Counted from the first letter of the stretch, positions 44,376 to 53,153 are shown. The stretch is 62,565 nucleotides of DNA from Rhizobium aethiopicum (GCF_900094625.1 NZ_FMAJ01000020.1:1-62565); one strand, 5' to 3'. Program-made: numbers and translations. The notes: generated by a model not told the origin, from the letters alone.

Positions 44376-45404
44376 ATGACCGAAGATGCTGACTCCGGTG
44401 TCGTGCTTGAACTGCTTTCGCCGCTATCACGCTTCTTGCGTGACAAGAACCTCTATGAGGTCATTGTCAACCGGCCGCGGGAAGTGGTTACGGAGGGGAG
44501 GGAGGGATGGCAGAGCTATGAGCTGCCGGAGTTGTCCTACGACAGGCTGATGCGTCTCGCTAGGGCGGTCGCGAGCTTCTCCAACCAATCGATCGACGAG
44601 ACGCGACCGATCCTGTCGGCGACCTTGCCGGGTGATGAACGGATCCAGATCGTGATCCCGCCGGCAACGACGAAGGGAACCGTCAGCCTCACCATCCGCA
44701 AGCCGTCGGCCGTGTCACTGACCCTCGATGATCTCGATCAGGCCGGATTGTTCGCCGACGTCGAGCCCGCCGAAGGCGGCGGGGGGCAATCAAACAGAAG
44801 GCTAGTGGAATACTATCGGGTCGGCGCCTATAAGGCGTTTCTCCGCGAGGCGGTGCTCGCAAGAAAGAACATCATCATCTCCGGCGCCACCGGGTCAGGA
44901 AAGACAACCCTGTCGAAAGCTCTGATCCACCACATTCCGCAAATCGAGCGGATCATTACCATAGAGGACACACCGGAACTGGTGGTTCCGCAGCCGAACC
45001 ATGTTCGGCTCTTCTACTCCAAGGGCGGCCAGGGGCTGGCCAAAGTCGGCGCGAAGGCTCTACTCGAATCCTGCCTGCGCATGCGGCCGGATCGCATCCT
45101 GCTGCAGGAGCTGCGAGACGGGACCGCCTTTTACTATATTCGCAACGTCAACTCCGGTCATCCAGGCTCGATCACGACGGTTCACGCCGATTCCGCACGC
45201 CTCGCCTTCGAGCAACTCACATTGCTGGTCAAGGAATCGGACGGTGGCGGGGATCTTGAACGGCACGATATCCGTGAGATGCTGACAGTTGCGATTGACA
45301 TCATCGTCCAGTGCAAGCGCATCGGTGGACGGTTCCGAGTGAGCGAGGTCTACTACCGAGATGCCGAGAAGGCGGCTGCGGGCGGTCCCCTTGTTGAAGC
45401 TTGA
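44376..45404 (+). CDS. virB11: VirB11 hexameric ATPase
   Basis: A 342-residue traffic ATPase of the GspE/VirB11 superfamily. Walker A is ISGATGSGKTTLSKA (about residues 169-183) and the Asp box is ITIEDTPELVV. Walker B region RPDRILLQELRDGTAFYYI and the His box GSITTVHADS complete the site. Last gene of the virB operon. Confidence 0.96.
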   Translation: MTEDADSGVVLELLSPLSRFLRDKNLYEVIVNRPREVVTEGREGWQSYELPELSYDRLMRLARAVASFSNQSIDETRPILSATLPGDERIQIVIPPATTKGTVSLTIRKPSAVSLTLDDLDQAGLFADVEPAEGGGGQSNRRLVEYYRVGAYKAFLREAVLARKNIIISGATGSGKTTLSKALIHHIPQIERIITIEDTPELVVPQPNHVRLFYSKGGQGLAKVGAKALLESCLRMRPDRILLQELRDGTAFYYIRNVNSGHPGSITTVHADSARLAFEQLTLLVKESDGGGDLERHDIREMLTVAIDIIVQCKRIGGRFRVSEVYYRDAEKAAAGGPLVEA

Positions 45405-45456
45405 ATGTAAGCAAGAAACACATTACCTTACGACGGTATGAAATAGGAGATTTTCC

Positions 45457-45708
45457 ATGCCGTCCCTTGCAGTCACAATGAAGGGGCAAATCACGCTGAG
45501 ACGGGATTTGCTGACACATCTTGGGGTCAAGCCCGGGGAGCGGATCGAGCTCGTTAAACTGCCAGGGGGCGAATTGCGGGTAAAGGCTGCTCGTCCAACG
45601 GGGACAATCGACGATTTTATCGGTCGGCATGCCGGCAGGAGCAAGAAGCCGTTGACCATTGAAGAGATGAACGAAATCGTAGCCTCCGGTTGGGCCGGGG
45701 AGGAATGA
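45457..45708 (+). CDS. AbrB/MazE-like antitoxin
   Basis: An 83-residue SpoVT-AbrB-type swapped-hairpin DNA-binding protein (MKGQITLRRDLLTHLGVKPG, ERIELVKLPGGELRVK) with an acidic C-terminal tail for toxin binding. AGGAG before the ATG supports the start. Its stop overlaps the toxin start (ATGA). Sitting directly after virB11, it is a plasmid-addiction pair of the AbrB-VapC type. Confidence 0.87.
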   Translation: MPSLAVTMKGQITLRRDLLTHLGVKPGERIELVKLPGGELRVKAARPTGTIDDFIGRHAGRSKKPLTIEEMNEIVASGWAGEE

Positions 45709-46103
45709 GAGTCTCAGTCGACACCAACATTCTGGCTCGGGCAGTCCTGCAGGACGATGCGGAACAGGGAAGGGCTGCCGCAAAACTTCTGAAGGATGCA
45801 TCGGTGATTGCGGTTTCCCTGCCGAGCCTATGTGAGCTGGTTTGGATATTGCGTCGAGGAGCGAAGCTCTCAAGGGCAGATGTTTCACAGACGATTCACG
45901 ATCTCCTCAATGCAGGCAATGTTGCAATGAATCGCCCGGCGGTCGAAGCAGGGCTGGCCGTGCTGGAAGCAGGGGGCGATTTTGCCGATGGTGTAATTGC
46001 CCATGAAGGAGCATGGCTTGGCGGCGAAAGCTTTGTGTCCTTCGATAGACGGGCGGTCGAACTGGTAACTCGCCAAGGTCAATCCGCACGCCTCCTCGCC
46101 TGA
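45705..46103 (+). CDS. VapC-like PIN-domain toxin
   Basis: A 132-residue PIN ribonuclease. Acidic residues are visible as D6 (SVDTNILARAV), the E of LPSLCELVWIL, D93 in GGDFADGVIAHEG, and a late D in FVSFDRRAVEL. It is coupled to the AbrB-type antitoxin. ATG 45705 follows GGGGAGGA; an in-frame ATG at 45690 is less likely. Confidence 0.88.
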   Translation: MRVSVDTNILARAVLQDDAEQGRAAAKLLKDASVIAVSLPSLCELVWILRRGAKLSRADVSQTIHDLLNAGNVAMNRPAVEAGLAVLEAGGDFADGVIAHEGAWLGGESFVSFDRRAVELVTRQGQSARLLA

Positions 46104-46291
46104 GGATCTGCAGGCTCGAAAGCAGATGGAGGGAGATTCCTACCGAGGTAGTGCTTGGTTCGCCTTAACAATTGGCCGCGTACACTCGCAGTCTCGTGAG
46201 GCGCTCGGATTCCGCGAGGGGCGCAGCCTTCGTTTTGAAAAGGGCGGACGTCGCGTCCTTCCGTGTCGGGAAACCACTCCGGACGGATCCA

Positions 46292-46414
46292 CTAGCCTCC
46301 AGGACGATAGCTGATGCTGCTTCTCACGGAGCCGGCGCTCTCCGCGAAAAACCAGCCGGGATCGATGTCATCCTGCTCCCACGGGATGTTCTGCTCTGTC
46401 ACAGCGGATTCCAT
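46292..46414 (-). CDS. Small conserved protein, copy A (40 residues)
   Basis: This 40-residue frame contains NIPWEQDDIDPGWFFAESAG then SVRSSISYRPGG. A second copy at 51925-52038 shares the core WEQD-IDPGWFFA-GSVR-SYR-GG, so the peptide is under selection. It is downstream of the DUF1173 gene on the same strand (72 bases). An upstream ATG at 46489 in the same frame would overlap DUF1173. Function unknown. Confidence 0.55.
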   Translation of the reverse strand: MESAVTEQNIPWEQDDIDPGWFFAESAGSVRSSISYRPGG

Positions 46415-46485
46415 TTCCGATCTTGCATCAGGAGGATTTTGTTGGTCCTCGATTGCTGGCGCGACGAGGCCAGACCCGTTGCGGA

Positions 46486-47676
46486 TCATGGCAAGCCCGG
46501 CATTTCACCCTCAGCGACACGCCAGATCCATGGCGTCATCTCGGGCCTCGCGGCAATCATCTCCTTCAGGGCGACCTCATAGTCTTCGTCGGCATTCGAC
46601 GGAATGATGAACAGAGCGACGGGCGCCGGTTTTGCCTCCGGCAACGTCACGGAGGCAATCGGCTGAGCGCGTGGAAGATCGAATCGCAGCCCCTTGACGC
46701 TTCTGCGCTTCAGCCCGGAGAGCCGGTCGAGAAGACGCTGTTCGTGGATATTTTCGAACGGGACCCAGTTCACGTTGACGACCATCATCGCCACTTCCTC
46801 GACGGATGCGATCCCAGCACCCGAAATACCGAAAGTGGCGATCACAATAAGATGGCACTCTTCGTTTGATCGCCAGAGTTCCAGCTCGGTCTCATATCGG
46901 ACGTTCAGTCGCTTCCAGGCGCCCTCATCAATCATGAGGGGAAAGGGCAGGTGGCGCACGAGCATTTTCTGGCTGGCGCGCGCCGGTGAAAATTCCTTCA
47001 CTTCCGCGACTATCATCATCAGTTTGCGCGGCCCGGGGCCTGCTGCCTGAGCACCGGCCAACATCGCCGCACGCCGGGCGGAAATCCCTTCTTTGTCCTC
47101 CTGGTGAAACACCTCCGGGACAAACAGGATGTCGCTGAGCGGGCCGCCGCGGACGCTCATCTGCCGTGCGGCGTTCAACAGACTGCTGCGCACGCGCCCC
47201 CAGCCGCGTCTTCCGGCCCATAGCGACGTCCATTCCGTAAGCTCCCCCATATCCCAGAGATAATGGAGCATCGCCCTGAGCGAGATCTTCTTTGGCTCGC
47301 TTCGCACAGTTTCCGACGGCTCAGAAGACGCTGTCGACGTCGATAGGTTCCCTCGTTTCGACAGCGAAAAATCGAGTCTCAGCATTGCCGCACCGGTCAC
47401 CGCGTCGATCTGGATGGCATTCCCGATCAACGGCCCGAGGCCGGATAGCTCATACGGCGGGTCGTATGATGGGCACCCGGGATCATGCTGCCGACCTGAG
47501 AGCGGCATGCGTTTGATCAGGAATTGGCCATCTATCCGGGCGATGTACATCGGCACAGGCGATTCCCGACACTGGCAAAGTGGCCTGAGCTTCTGTTCGT
47601 AAGCGCGTTCGAGCTGCTGCAGAAACTCTGGAGAACTGTCATCAAACGCCTGGTTGCCGATCAAAAACTGTCGCAC
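46486..47676 (-). CDS. DUF1173 plasmid protein
   Basis: A 396-residue protein of the DUF1173 family, which occurs on conjugative plasmids of alphaproteobacteria. Visible blocks are the Cys-containing PLCQCRESPVPMYIARIDGQ, HDPGCPSYDPPYELSGLG and the long central helix region ending VEEVAMMVVNVNWVPFENIH. GGGAGGAGAT before GTG 47676 decides the start. The frame stays open far upstream only because it runs into an ATPase remnant. Activity is unknown. It lies downstream of an inverted-repeat promoter element. Confidence 0.82.
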   Translation of the reverse strand: MRQFLIGNQAFDDSSPEFLQQLERAYEQKLRPLCQCRESPVPMYIARIDGQFLIKRMPLSGRQHDPGCPSYDPPYELSGLGPLIGNAIQIDAVTGAAMLRLDFSLSKRGNLSTSTASSEPSETVRSEPKKISLRAMLHYLWDMGELTEWTSLWAGRRGWGRVRSSLLNAARQMSVRGGPLSDILFVPEVFHQEDKEGISARRAAMLAGAQAAGPGPRKLMMIVAEVKEFSPARASQKMLVRHLPFPLMIDEGAWKRLNVRYETELELWRSNEECHLIVIATFGISGAGIASVEEVAMMVVNVNWVPFENIHEQRLLDRLSGLKRRSVKGLRFDLPRAQPIASVTLPEAKPAPVALFIIPSNADEDYEVALKEMIAARPEMTPWIWRVAEGEMPGLP

Positions 47677-47745
47677 ATCTCCTCCCTTGCCTGACCAAAG
47701 GCCGATTGAGCCGTATTGGAAGGCGTAGCACGAGCTTCGTGTATT

Positions 47746-47769
47746 ATACTGGCTCAAAATAGGCAGTAT
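47746..47769. promoter_or_regulatory. Inverted repeat over the -10 of the DUF1173 gene
   Basis: ATACTGGCT (47746-47754) and AGGCAGTAT (47761-47769) pair 8/9 around CAAAAT. On the minus strand a TATAAT (47748-47743) overlaps one arm, about 65 bases before the DUF1173 start. The arm AGGCAGTAT also occurs at the virB promoter -10 (35184-35192). Confidence 0.5.
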
Positions 47770-47779
47770 AGAGATATCA

Positions 47780-48330
47780 AAGCCGCTGGGGCCGATTTCA
47801 TCGCCATGGGCAGGAAAGGGGAACTGCGGCGAGCCGATCGCCGAATGCCACAACATCGGTTCATCGTAAAGAACGATGCCGAAGGCAAATTTCTGTCCAC
47901 ATGCATCCGCAAGCGTCTTCAGGCTCCCTGAAATCGGTGGCCTTGACCGTGGCGCTCGCTTTTACCTCGATCCCGACGACCTTTCCATCGTCACGCTCGA
48001 GCACGACATCCACCTCATGCGTCTGCTGATCGCCGACACGATAGGGAGTCAGGCGCAGATCCGAGCCGCGTCAAGCTTCAGGCAGCCGCCAGCGAATCGG
48101 AAGCCAGGAAATGCAACTTCGGTGTCTTGGTAATGCGTTTCAGGACATTGGTGTACACGCGCTGTAGGGCGGCTATCAGGAATATCTCTTCGAGAAGGCC
48201 GATATTTCGCTCTTGCAAATGCTTCCGGAGCTCCGCCGAGAAGAACGAGGCGAACCACATCATTTCTGACAACCGCGCTCGTCTATTCGTCGTTCTACAA
48301 GTCGCCGGTACATGCGTTCCAACCTCCACA
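47780..48330 (-). pseudogene. AAA-ATPase/DUF4143 protein, C-terminal remnant
   Basis: Minus-strand patches read, in order: RNIGLLEEIFLIAALQRVYT with RITKTPKLHFLASDSLAA, then LRLTPYRVGDQQTHEVDVVL and ERDDGKVVGIEVKASATVKA, then LKTLADACGQKFAFGIVLYD. These are the C-terminal DUF4143 nuclease-like part (D...E-V-K) of ATPases of the AAA_14 type. At least two frame changes separate them and the ATPase core is missing. The last frame runs without a stop into the DUF1173 frame. Confidence 0.7.
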
Positions 48331-48746
48331 AATTGGAACCATCAAGCCCGATAATTAGAAGTCGACAGTTCGTTGATTAGAAGCCAACCCGTCAAAATCT
48401 AGAGGCTACGCAAGCATGAAGTAAGTTTCAATCGCGTGCTGTCCAGCCCTTCAAGCCGGCCGCAGCTGGCAGTCTGGTGAAAGAGGAAGAGGAGGGCAGA
48501 GAGGGGTTGGCTTGGCGGGTTGGAGAGCGCCGGCGCAGGCCGGCTCTTCCTTGCTCTCGACAGGTTTCCCCATGAACGTGATTTCTTCCTCCGCCGTGAG
48601 CGCTGGTATCTCCTTGTATGGTTGCTTCGACCGGCCTAGCCGTGCGGGCCGCATTTTCGAAGCCTGCAACATACCGCTGCTTGTTCTTAAACTGCAGGAC
48701 CGCTTGGTCTTTGCTATCACCAGCCGCTCGTGACGGAGGTGGCCTT
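48331..48746. other. Intergenic, no supported gene
   Basis: About 415 bases upstream of the Toprim gene. Frames here are shadows. The 5' leader of the Toprim gene probably begins here, but I could not place a promoter by eye. Confidence 0.4.
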
Positions 48747-49778
48747 ATGTCATCCGCCTCCGAACTGGCGGACCGTCTCGCGCGTGATGCCGAGGCGGTG
48801 TGCAAGCATTATCTCTCTGTCGGCCGAAGAGCCGGCAACTATTGGATCGTTGGTGATGTCGCCAATAGCAAGGGCCGCTCGCTCTATGTCCGTTTGACAG
48901 GTCCTCGTGCGGGGAAATGGTCGGATGCAGCAACCGGGCAATACGGCGATCTGCTCGATCTCGTGCGGGAAGCCTGCGGGCTGGCCGACTTCCGTGAGGT
49001 AGCCGACGAAGTGCGGCATTTCTTGAGCCTGCCTCAATTGGCTCCGCCCGAGAGAAGCGACGTCTGCGAGCACCGGCTGGTTGACCGTCCGACTGCTGAT
49101 CGGGCTCGGCGCCTGTTTCGAATGGCGCAGCCACTCGCCTGCACGCTGGCCGACAGCTACTTACGTCAGCGGGGCATCCTGGGGGGAGCTCTGCACCAGG
49201 CGCTCCGCTTCCATCCCTCGTGCTTCTACCGCGACCTCGTGACCGGCAGTACGAGCGCCTTTCCGGCCTTGATCGCAGCTGTGACCGATCCCTCCGGCGC
49301 GATCACCGGTGTACATCGCACCTGGCTCGATCCACAGGGCAAGGGAAAGGCGAAGGTCGACGATCCCCGCCGCGCGCTCGGCAGGCTGCTCGGCAACGCC
49401 GTGCGATTCTGCTTTCCTTTCCATGGCCCGGTGCCGGTGATAGTCGCGGGCGAAGGCCTCGAAAGCATCCTGTCGCTTGCCCGCGTGATGCCCGCCATGC
49501 CGATGGTCTCGGCGCTGACCGCCAATCATCTTGCCGCCTTCCGGCTGTCCGATGGTTGCCAGCGCCTCTACATCGCAGCTGACGCCGATGCGGCCGGCCG
49601 GCACGGCATCGAGGGACTGAGCCGCCGCGCTCAGGCGCTTGGGACCCTGCCGCTGGTGCTCGCCCCGGAGCTCGGCGATTTCAACGAGGATCTGCGCCGG
49701 CTCGGCCCGAAGCGGCTCATCGCCAATGTCAAGGCACAGCTCGCCCCGGAAGACGCTCTGGCCCTTCTGCCCGAATGA
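48747..49778 (+). CDS. Toprim-domain (DUF7146-type) plasmid protein
   Basis: A 343-residue primase-like protein. The N-terminal region (about 1-110) resembles a degenerate zinc/DUF7146 module with YVRLTGPRAGKWSDAATGQY and GDLLDLVREACG. The C-terminal Toprim fold has VIVAGEGLESILSLARVMPA (catalytic Glu) and YIAADADAAGRHGIEGLSRR (DxD). It is likely involved in plasmid DNA processing or establishment in the recipient. ACGGAGGT precedes ATG 48747. Confidence 0.87.
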   Translation: MSSASELADRLARDAEAVCKHYLSVGRRAGNYWIVGDVANSKGRSLYVRLTGPRAGKWSDAATGQYGDLLDLVREACGLADFREVADEVRHFLSLPQLAPPERSDVCEHRLVDRPTADRARRLFRMAQPLACTLADSYLRQRGILGGALHQALRFHPSCFYRDLVTGSTSAFPALIAAVTDPSGAITGVHRTWLDPQGKGKAKVDDPRRALGRLLGNAVRFCFPFHGPVPVIVAGEGLESILSLARVMPAMPMVSALTANHLAAFRLSDGCQRLYIAADADAAGRHGIEGLSRRAQALGTLPLVLAPELGDFNEDLRRLGPKRLIANVKAQLAPEDALALLPE

Positions 49779-50104
49779 GCGAGCCGGGAGGGGAAGGTGA
49801 GGGCACTACGCGTCGCACGCAAGGCCAGCTTCTACCGACCACCGCTCGCTGGCGCGCCCGCGGGCCTGCCGGGAGGCGACCCTTACCCTACGGCGGGCGG
49901 GCCTTCAGCGGGTCGCTCAGGTTTCTTCCCCTGGCTGGGGCCGCGTGCGGCCCACCATTCCTCGCGCCGCAAGAAACCCTCCCTCCGTCCGCCCGGCGCT
50001 CCGCTGGGCCGCGGCGACGGGCGCCGCGGTTCCGGCCCGTCTGCCGCATGGCCAGGGATCGCCGTCAGGCCGCGAGAGGCGCGGCCCAACCCACGGAGAC
50101 CATC
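49779..50104 (+). other. GC-rich 326-base leader before the DUF2493 gene
   Basis: The frame of the next gene stays open through this stretch, but the translation is Arg/Pro/Ala-rich and unlike a protein. I therefore treat it as an untranslated leader. It contains several GC stem-forming segments such as CCCGGCGCTCCGCTGGG. It could be a structured leader. Confidence 0.4.
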
Positions 50105-51043
50105 ATGAACCTGACCCTTCCCATCGACGATGCCTTCGAGCATCACGGCTCTTCCCCGACCGACCGCTTCATTTACGAGATACAGATCTACGGCCATCGC
50201 CCTTTCCAGGACGAACCGGACCCGCGCCCGTTGCCAGAGGAGCCGGTCGTCCAGTCGGCGTTGACCGCAATGTTCGACGCCCTCTTCGAAATGCTCGGCG
50301 ACACCCGCCTGGAGCCGGATCTCGAAGACCTGCTCTGGTCGACGGTCAACCTTTTCCATCGCGCCGGCGAACGCATCCAGCGTGAGCTTCAGCGCAATGA
50401 GGATGGTCAGCGCAATGGTCAGCGCGAGCAGGACGGCTCGGAGGTGAAAAGCGTCGAGCTTGAGCGCCTCGTCGCCGAAGGCATCACGCTTCTGGAACGC
50501 CGCAACGCCTTCGAGTTCATGCGCGACTTTGCGGGCGATCTCTTTGAAGCCCAATGCGGGTCGGCATGGCGGCCGCGGACGGGCTCCAAGGTCAGCCACG
50601 CAAACATGACCGCGGCGATGATCGACTCCAGAGACTTTCTATCCGCCCGTCGCCGAGCCGAGACCGAGGTGCTGATCCCGGCAGGCACCAAGATCGCCTT
50701 CGGCGGCGGCATCGACTACAATGATCACGAACGAATCTGGGCGAAGCTCGATCAGGCTCTCGCCAAATATCCTGATATGGTGCTGCTGCATGGCGGCTCG
50801 CCGAAGGGCGCCGAACGCATTGCCGCCTGCTGGGCCGAGGCGCGCAAGGTGACGCAGATCGCCTTCAAGCCGAACTGGACCAAGCACGCCAAGGCGGCGC
50901 CGTTCCGCCGCAACGACGACATGCTCTCGGTCATGCCGGCTGGCGTCGTCGTCTTTCCCGGTTCCGGCATTACCGGCAATCTCGCCGACAAGGCCCGCAG
51001 ACTCGGCATCTCCGTCTGGCAGGCAGCAGGAGATGGCGCGTAA
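50105..51043 (+). CDS. DUF2493 (SLOG/YspA-like) plasmid protein
   Basis: A 312-residue protein. The N-terminal half is specific to plasmid homologues (IDDAFEHHGSSPTDRFIYEI, DLEDLLWSTVNLFHRAGERI). The C-terminal half is a Rossmann-like DUF2493/SLOG nucleotide-binding domain with KIAFGGGIDYNDHERIWAKL, LLHGGSPKGAERIAACWA and VVVFPGSGITGNLADKARRL. SLOG domains bind nucleotides or process signalling ligands. ATG 50105 has GGAGA upstream. Commonly follows the Toprim gene on rhizobial plasmids. Confidence 0.87.
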   Translation: MNLTLPIDDAFEHHGSSPTDRFIYEIQIYGHRPFQDEPDPRPLPEEPVVQSALTAMFDALFEMLGDTRLEPDLEDLLWSTVNLFHRAGERIQRELQRNEDGQRNGQREQDGSEVKSVELERLVAEGITLLERRNAFEFMRDFAGDLFEAQCGSAWRPRTGSKVSHANMTAAMIDSRDFLSARRRAETEVLIPAGTKIAFGGGIDYNDHERIWAKLDQALAKYPDMVLLHGGSPKGAERIAACWAEARKVTQIAFKPNWTKHAKAAPFRRNDDMLSVMPAGVVVFPGSGITGNLADKARRLGISVWQAAGDGA

Positions 51044-51178
51044 GCGCTATCTAGATCGCGGACAAACCCGTCGATATTCGGTGGGTACTGTTTTTGAAGT
51101 TTGAATGCACCGTCCGTAGGCTCTGAGGACGAGCCGAATGGTTGCGCGCTCACGTCATAGGTGCCGCATCGTCAACCT

Positions 51179-51684
51179 TCATGTCGTGGGTGGGTGCAGC
51201 CGCGTATTGAGGGCAAAAGACTCCTGGAATTTTAGCGCATAGGAGCCTAGCGTGCCGCCTGCGAGAAAAATCAGGTTCCAGCTATACGGCGAGACCGCGC
51301 TCGGGATCGCAACGAAACGATGGCGGCCAAGCAAATCATCTCCGAAGGCTTGTTGTCCCGCGCCGGGAACACCCGGGCGCAGTCAATTGGAATTGGGCAC
51401 ATTCCGGGATCGACGACATGGACATCGCCAGCATCAGCAATAACCGAGGCCGTCATCATGTGGACCACGATGTCGAGCGCCCGAAACCCCTTGTGAACCG
51501 GGACCTCAAGGATCGCCGTCGCAGGATCGAGCGAGCAGTAGACGGCGCGAACGCACTTGCTGTTCCAGCGGCCGCCTACGCGATAAGCGCCTTCGCCGCT
51601 ATCCCATGTCGGCGCGTGGACAGCTTGATCGAGCCGCCGTACCACCAGCTCGGTCCCGCCGAGCCCGATTGGTAAAAGGGTCAT
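51179..51684 (-). pseudogene. RES-domain toxin, frameshift plus stop
   Basis: The N-terminal frame from 51684 reads RRLDQAVHAPTWDSGEGAYR, GGRWNSKCVRAVYCSLDPAT and ILEVPVHKGF, the RES NAD-degrading toxin fold. Near 51405 the homology moves frame and meets a TGA. It then continues FVAIPSAVSPYSWNLIFLAG to a stop at 51181. The intact protein would be about 165 residues. The start overlaps the antitoxin stop by ATGA. Confidence 0.75.
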
Positions 51685-51849
51685 GCATAGACGCCGTATT
51701 CGAGACGGTCGAGATGATCCTCAACCAGTTCGACGCCTGCGGCCGTTCCAAGAAGATCGATTGGACGGCGCTGATCGAGTCCGATTGCCGGGCGCTCGAG
51801 CCACTGTTGGGGCGTGAGGCCGCTGCTCGATACGCACCCCTAGCTTAGC
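51681..51849 (-). pseudogene. Xre/MbcA/ParS-type (DUF2384) antitoxin, C-terminal fragment
   Basis: The last ~50 codons of the antitoxin are readable: GLTPQQWLERPAIGLDQRRP then IDLLGTAAGVELVEDHLDRL and EYGVYA. The N-terminal helix-turn-helix is lost; a stop lies just upstream in frame. Paired with the RES toxin remnant. Confidence 0.72.
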
Positions 51850-51924
51850 GCCGATGACGAGCTTTGCCCTGGGCATACGGCCCGATTAAATACACCCGAA
51901 AGATGATCAGGCGTGGAGCGAGCC

Positions 51925-52038
51925 GTGACAGGTCACAACATCTCGTGGGAGCAGGATGGAATTGATCCCGGCTGGTTCTTTGCCAAGGGCGTCGGTTCCG
52001 TGAGAAACAGCGCCAGCTATCGCCGGGGCGGCTGGTAG
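51925..52038 (+). CDS. Small conserved protein, copy B (37 residues)
   Basis: GTG 51925 with GGAG six bases or so upstream opens a 37-residue frame containing NISWEQDGIDPGWFFAKGVG then SVRNSASYRRGGW. Its core matches copy A (46292-46414) residue for residue at most positions. It may be a real microprotein or the conserved end of a longer lost protein. Confidence 0.55.
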   Translation: MTGHNISWEQDGIDPGWFFAKGVGSVRNSASYRRGGW

Positions 52039-52703
52039 TACCTTCCGGAGTGGTTACCGGACACAGAAGAAGTATTGGCCCTTTTTAAACGAAGGTAGCT
52101 GCACTGGTTGAAGCCGGGCGCTTGAAATTGTTGCAGTCTCCTGCTGACAATACGTTCCAAGGCTACTTGGCTGGGCATCGGCCCACTCCTCTTGCGAGGC
52201 TGTCGAACTGATCGCGCCTGCCTGCTGCACCAGCTTCTCAAGGCTGCCCCTGCGGATGGTCGCACGGTCTGCATGCGGCAATGCGGTCGCTGCGGCGATC
52301 GCGGATCAGCGAAGGGATGACATGGTAAGGGATGTGCTCAGCGCCTGCAGCAATTTTGGGCGGGCCTGAGTATCGTGTTGATGGGCATCTGGCCGAAGCG
52401 TTCAAGGGCGCGGGGGCGATATCCGCAGCACTTGGACCGGGTGGCTATGATGGTTTGTCGCGGCCTTCGATTGCCCCGAACCATTCCCGTTTTATGTCGC
52501 TCGTATAGACGACCGCCTGCTTTTGCGGCCAACCCCTGAAGGGGTAAGACTCGCCCGAAATTTTTGCAAAATTCAATTTGGGTTCTTTTGTCCTGTTAGA
52601 AAATAGAATTTTGCTAAATTTTCGATCGAGCTGACCGCAGCAGATCAGCCGTCTCTTCGTGCGCCATCGGGAATGGTCCCGAGCAACCGAAGGAGACAGA
52701 ACC
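52039..52703. other. Gene-poor stretch; remnant at about 52363-52555 (+) and AT-rich promoter region
   Basis: On plus, from about 52363, YRVDGHLAEAFKGAGAISAA and LGPGGYDGLSRPSIAPNHSR read like a conserved C-terminus. Stops at 52508 and further on break it, so I read a decayed gene of unknown family. An AT-rich inverted repeat follows, TTTGCAAAATTC (52563-52574) against GAATTTTGC-TAAA (52606-52617). A small hairpin TCGGGA/TCCCGA (52667-52682) sits in the DUF736 leader. Confidence 0.45.
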
Positions 52704-53027
52704 ATGGCCACGACGATCGCAACGCTTACACAGAAGACCGACGGCATCCTCGAAGGCGTCTTCGCCACCATCCGGATCAACGCCCCGATCGCCATCGTCC
52801 CAAACGCTCAGAAGGCAAGTGAAGAAGCGCCCGACTACCGCGTCATTCACCGCAAGACGGGCTTCGAGATCGGCGCCGCTTGGAACCGCATCGCGCGGCA
52901 GACCGGCGAGGAATACCTCTCGGTGAAGCTGGAGGCTCCCGAGATCGGCGTGATCTTCGGCAACCTCGCACCGGCTCCCGGCGGCGATCCGAACAAGAAG
53001 GTCATCCTCTGGAACAATCCGAACTGA
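52704..53027 (+). CDS. DUF736 plasmid protein
   Basis: A 107-residue DUF736 protein, a family almost confined to plasmids and integrative elements of alphaproteobacteria. Blocks: GILEGVFATIRINAPIAIVP, APDYRVIHRKTGFEIGAAW, RQTGEEYLSVKLEAPEIG. AGGAGA precedes ATG 52704. Function unknown. A strong terminator follows. Confidence 0.92.
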   Translation: MATTIATLTQKTDGILEGVFATIRINAPIAIVPNAQKASEEAPDYRVIHRKTGFEIGAAWNRIARQTGEEYLSVKLEAPEIGVIFGNLAPAPGGDPNKKVILWNNPN

Positions 53028-53040
53028 AGAGCAAAGCGAG

Positions 53041-53062
53041 CGGCCCCGAGCAATCGGGGCCG
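53041..53062 (+). terminator. GC-rich hairpin after DUF736 gene
   Basis: CGGCCCCGA (53041-53049) pairs 9/9 with TCGGGGCCG (53054-53062) around GCAA, a stable tetraloop. It lies 13 bases after the stop codon. Only a weak T run follows. Confidence 0.65.
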
Positions 53063-53106
53063 GCTTCGCCGTTTCTCAGGTTTTGCGCGCAGTATCGGGA
53101 CTGAAC

Positions 53107-53153
53107 GCGGGCATCGAGCCCGCTTTCACTCCTTCTCTCGTGCCACACGAGAG
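53107..53153. repeat. Two short hairpins in tandem
   Basis: GCGGGC (53107-53112)/GCCCGC (53118-53123), and CTCTCGTG (53135-53142)/CACGAGAG (53146-53153). Both stems are perfect. They follow the terminator, and their role is unknown. Confidence 0.5.

Noticed and set aside
49775..50104. N-terminal extension of the DUF2493 protein
   Set aside because: The frame is open, but the translation is Arg/Pro/Gly-rich and the family N-terminus with a ribosome site starts at 50105.
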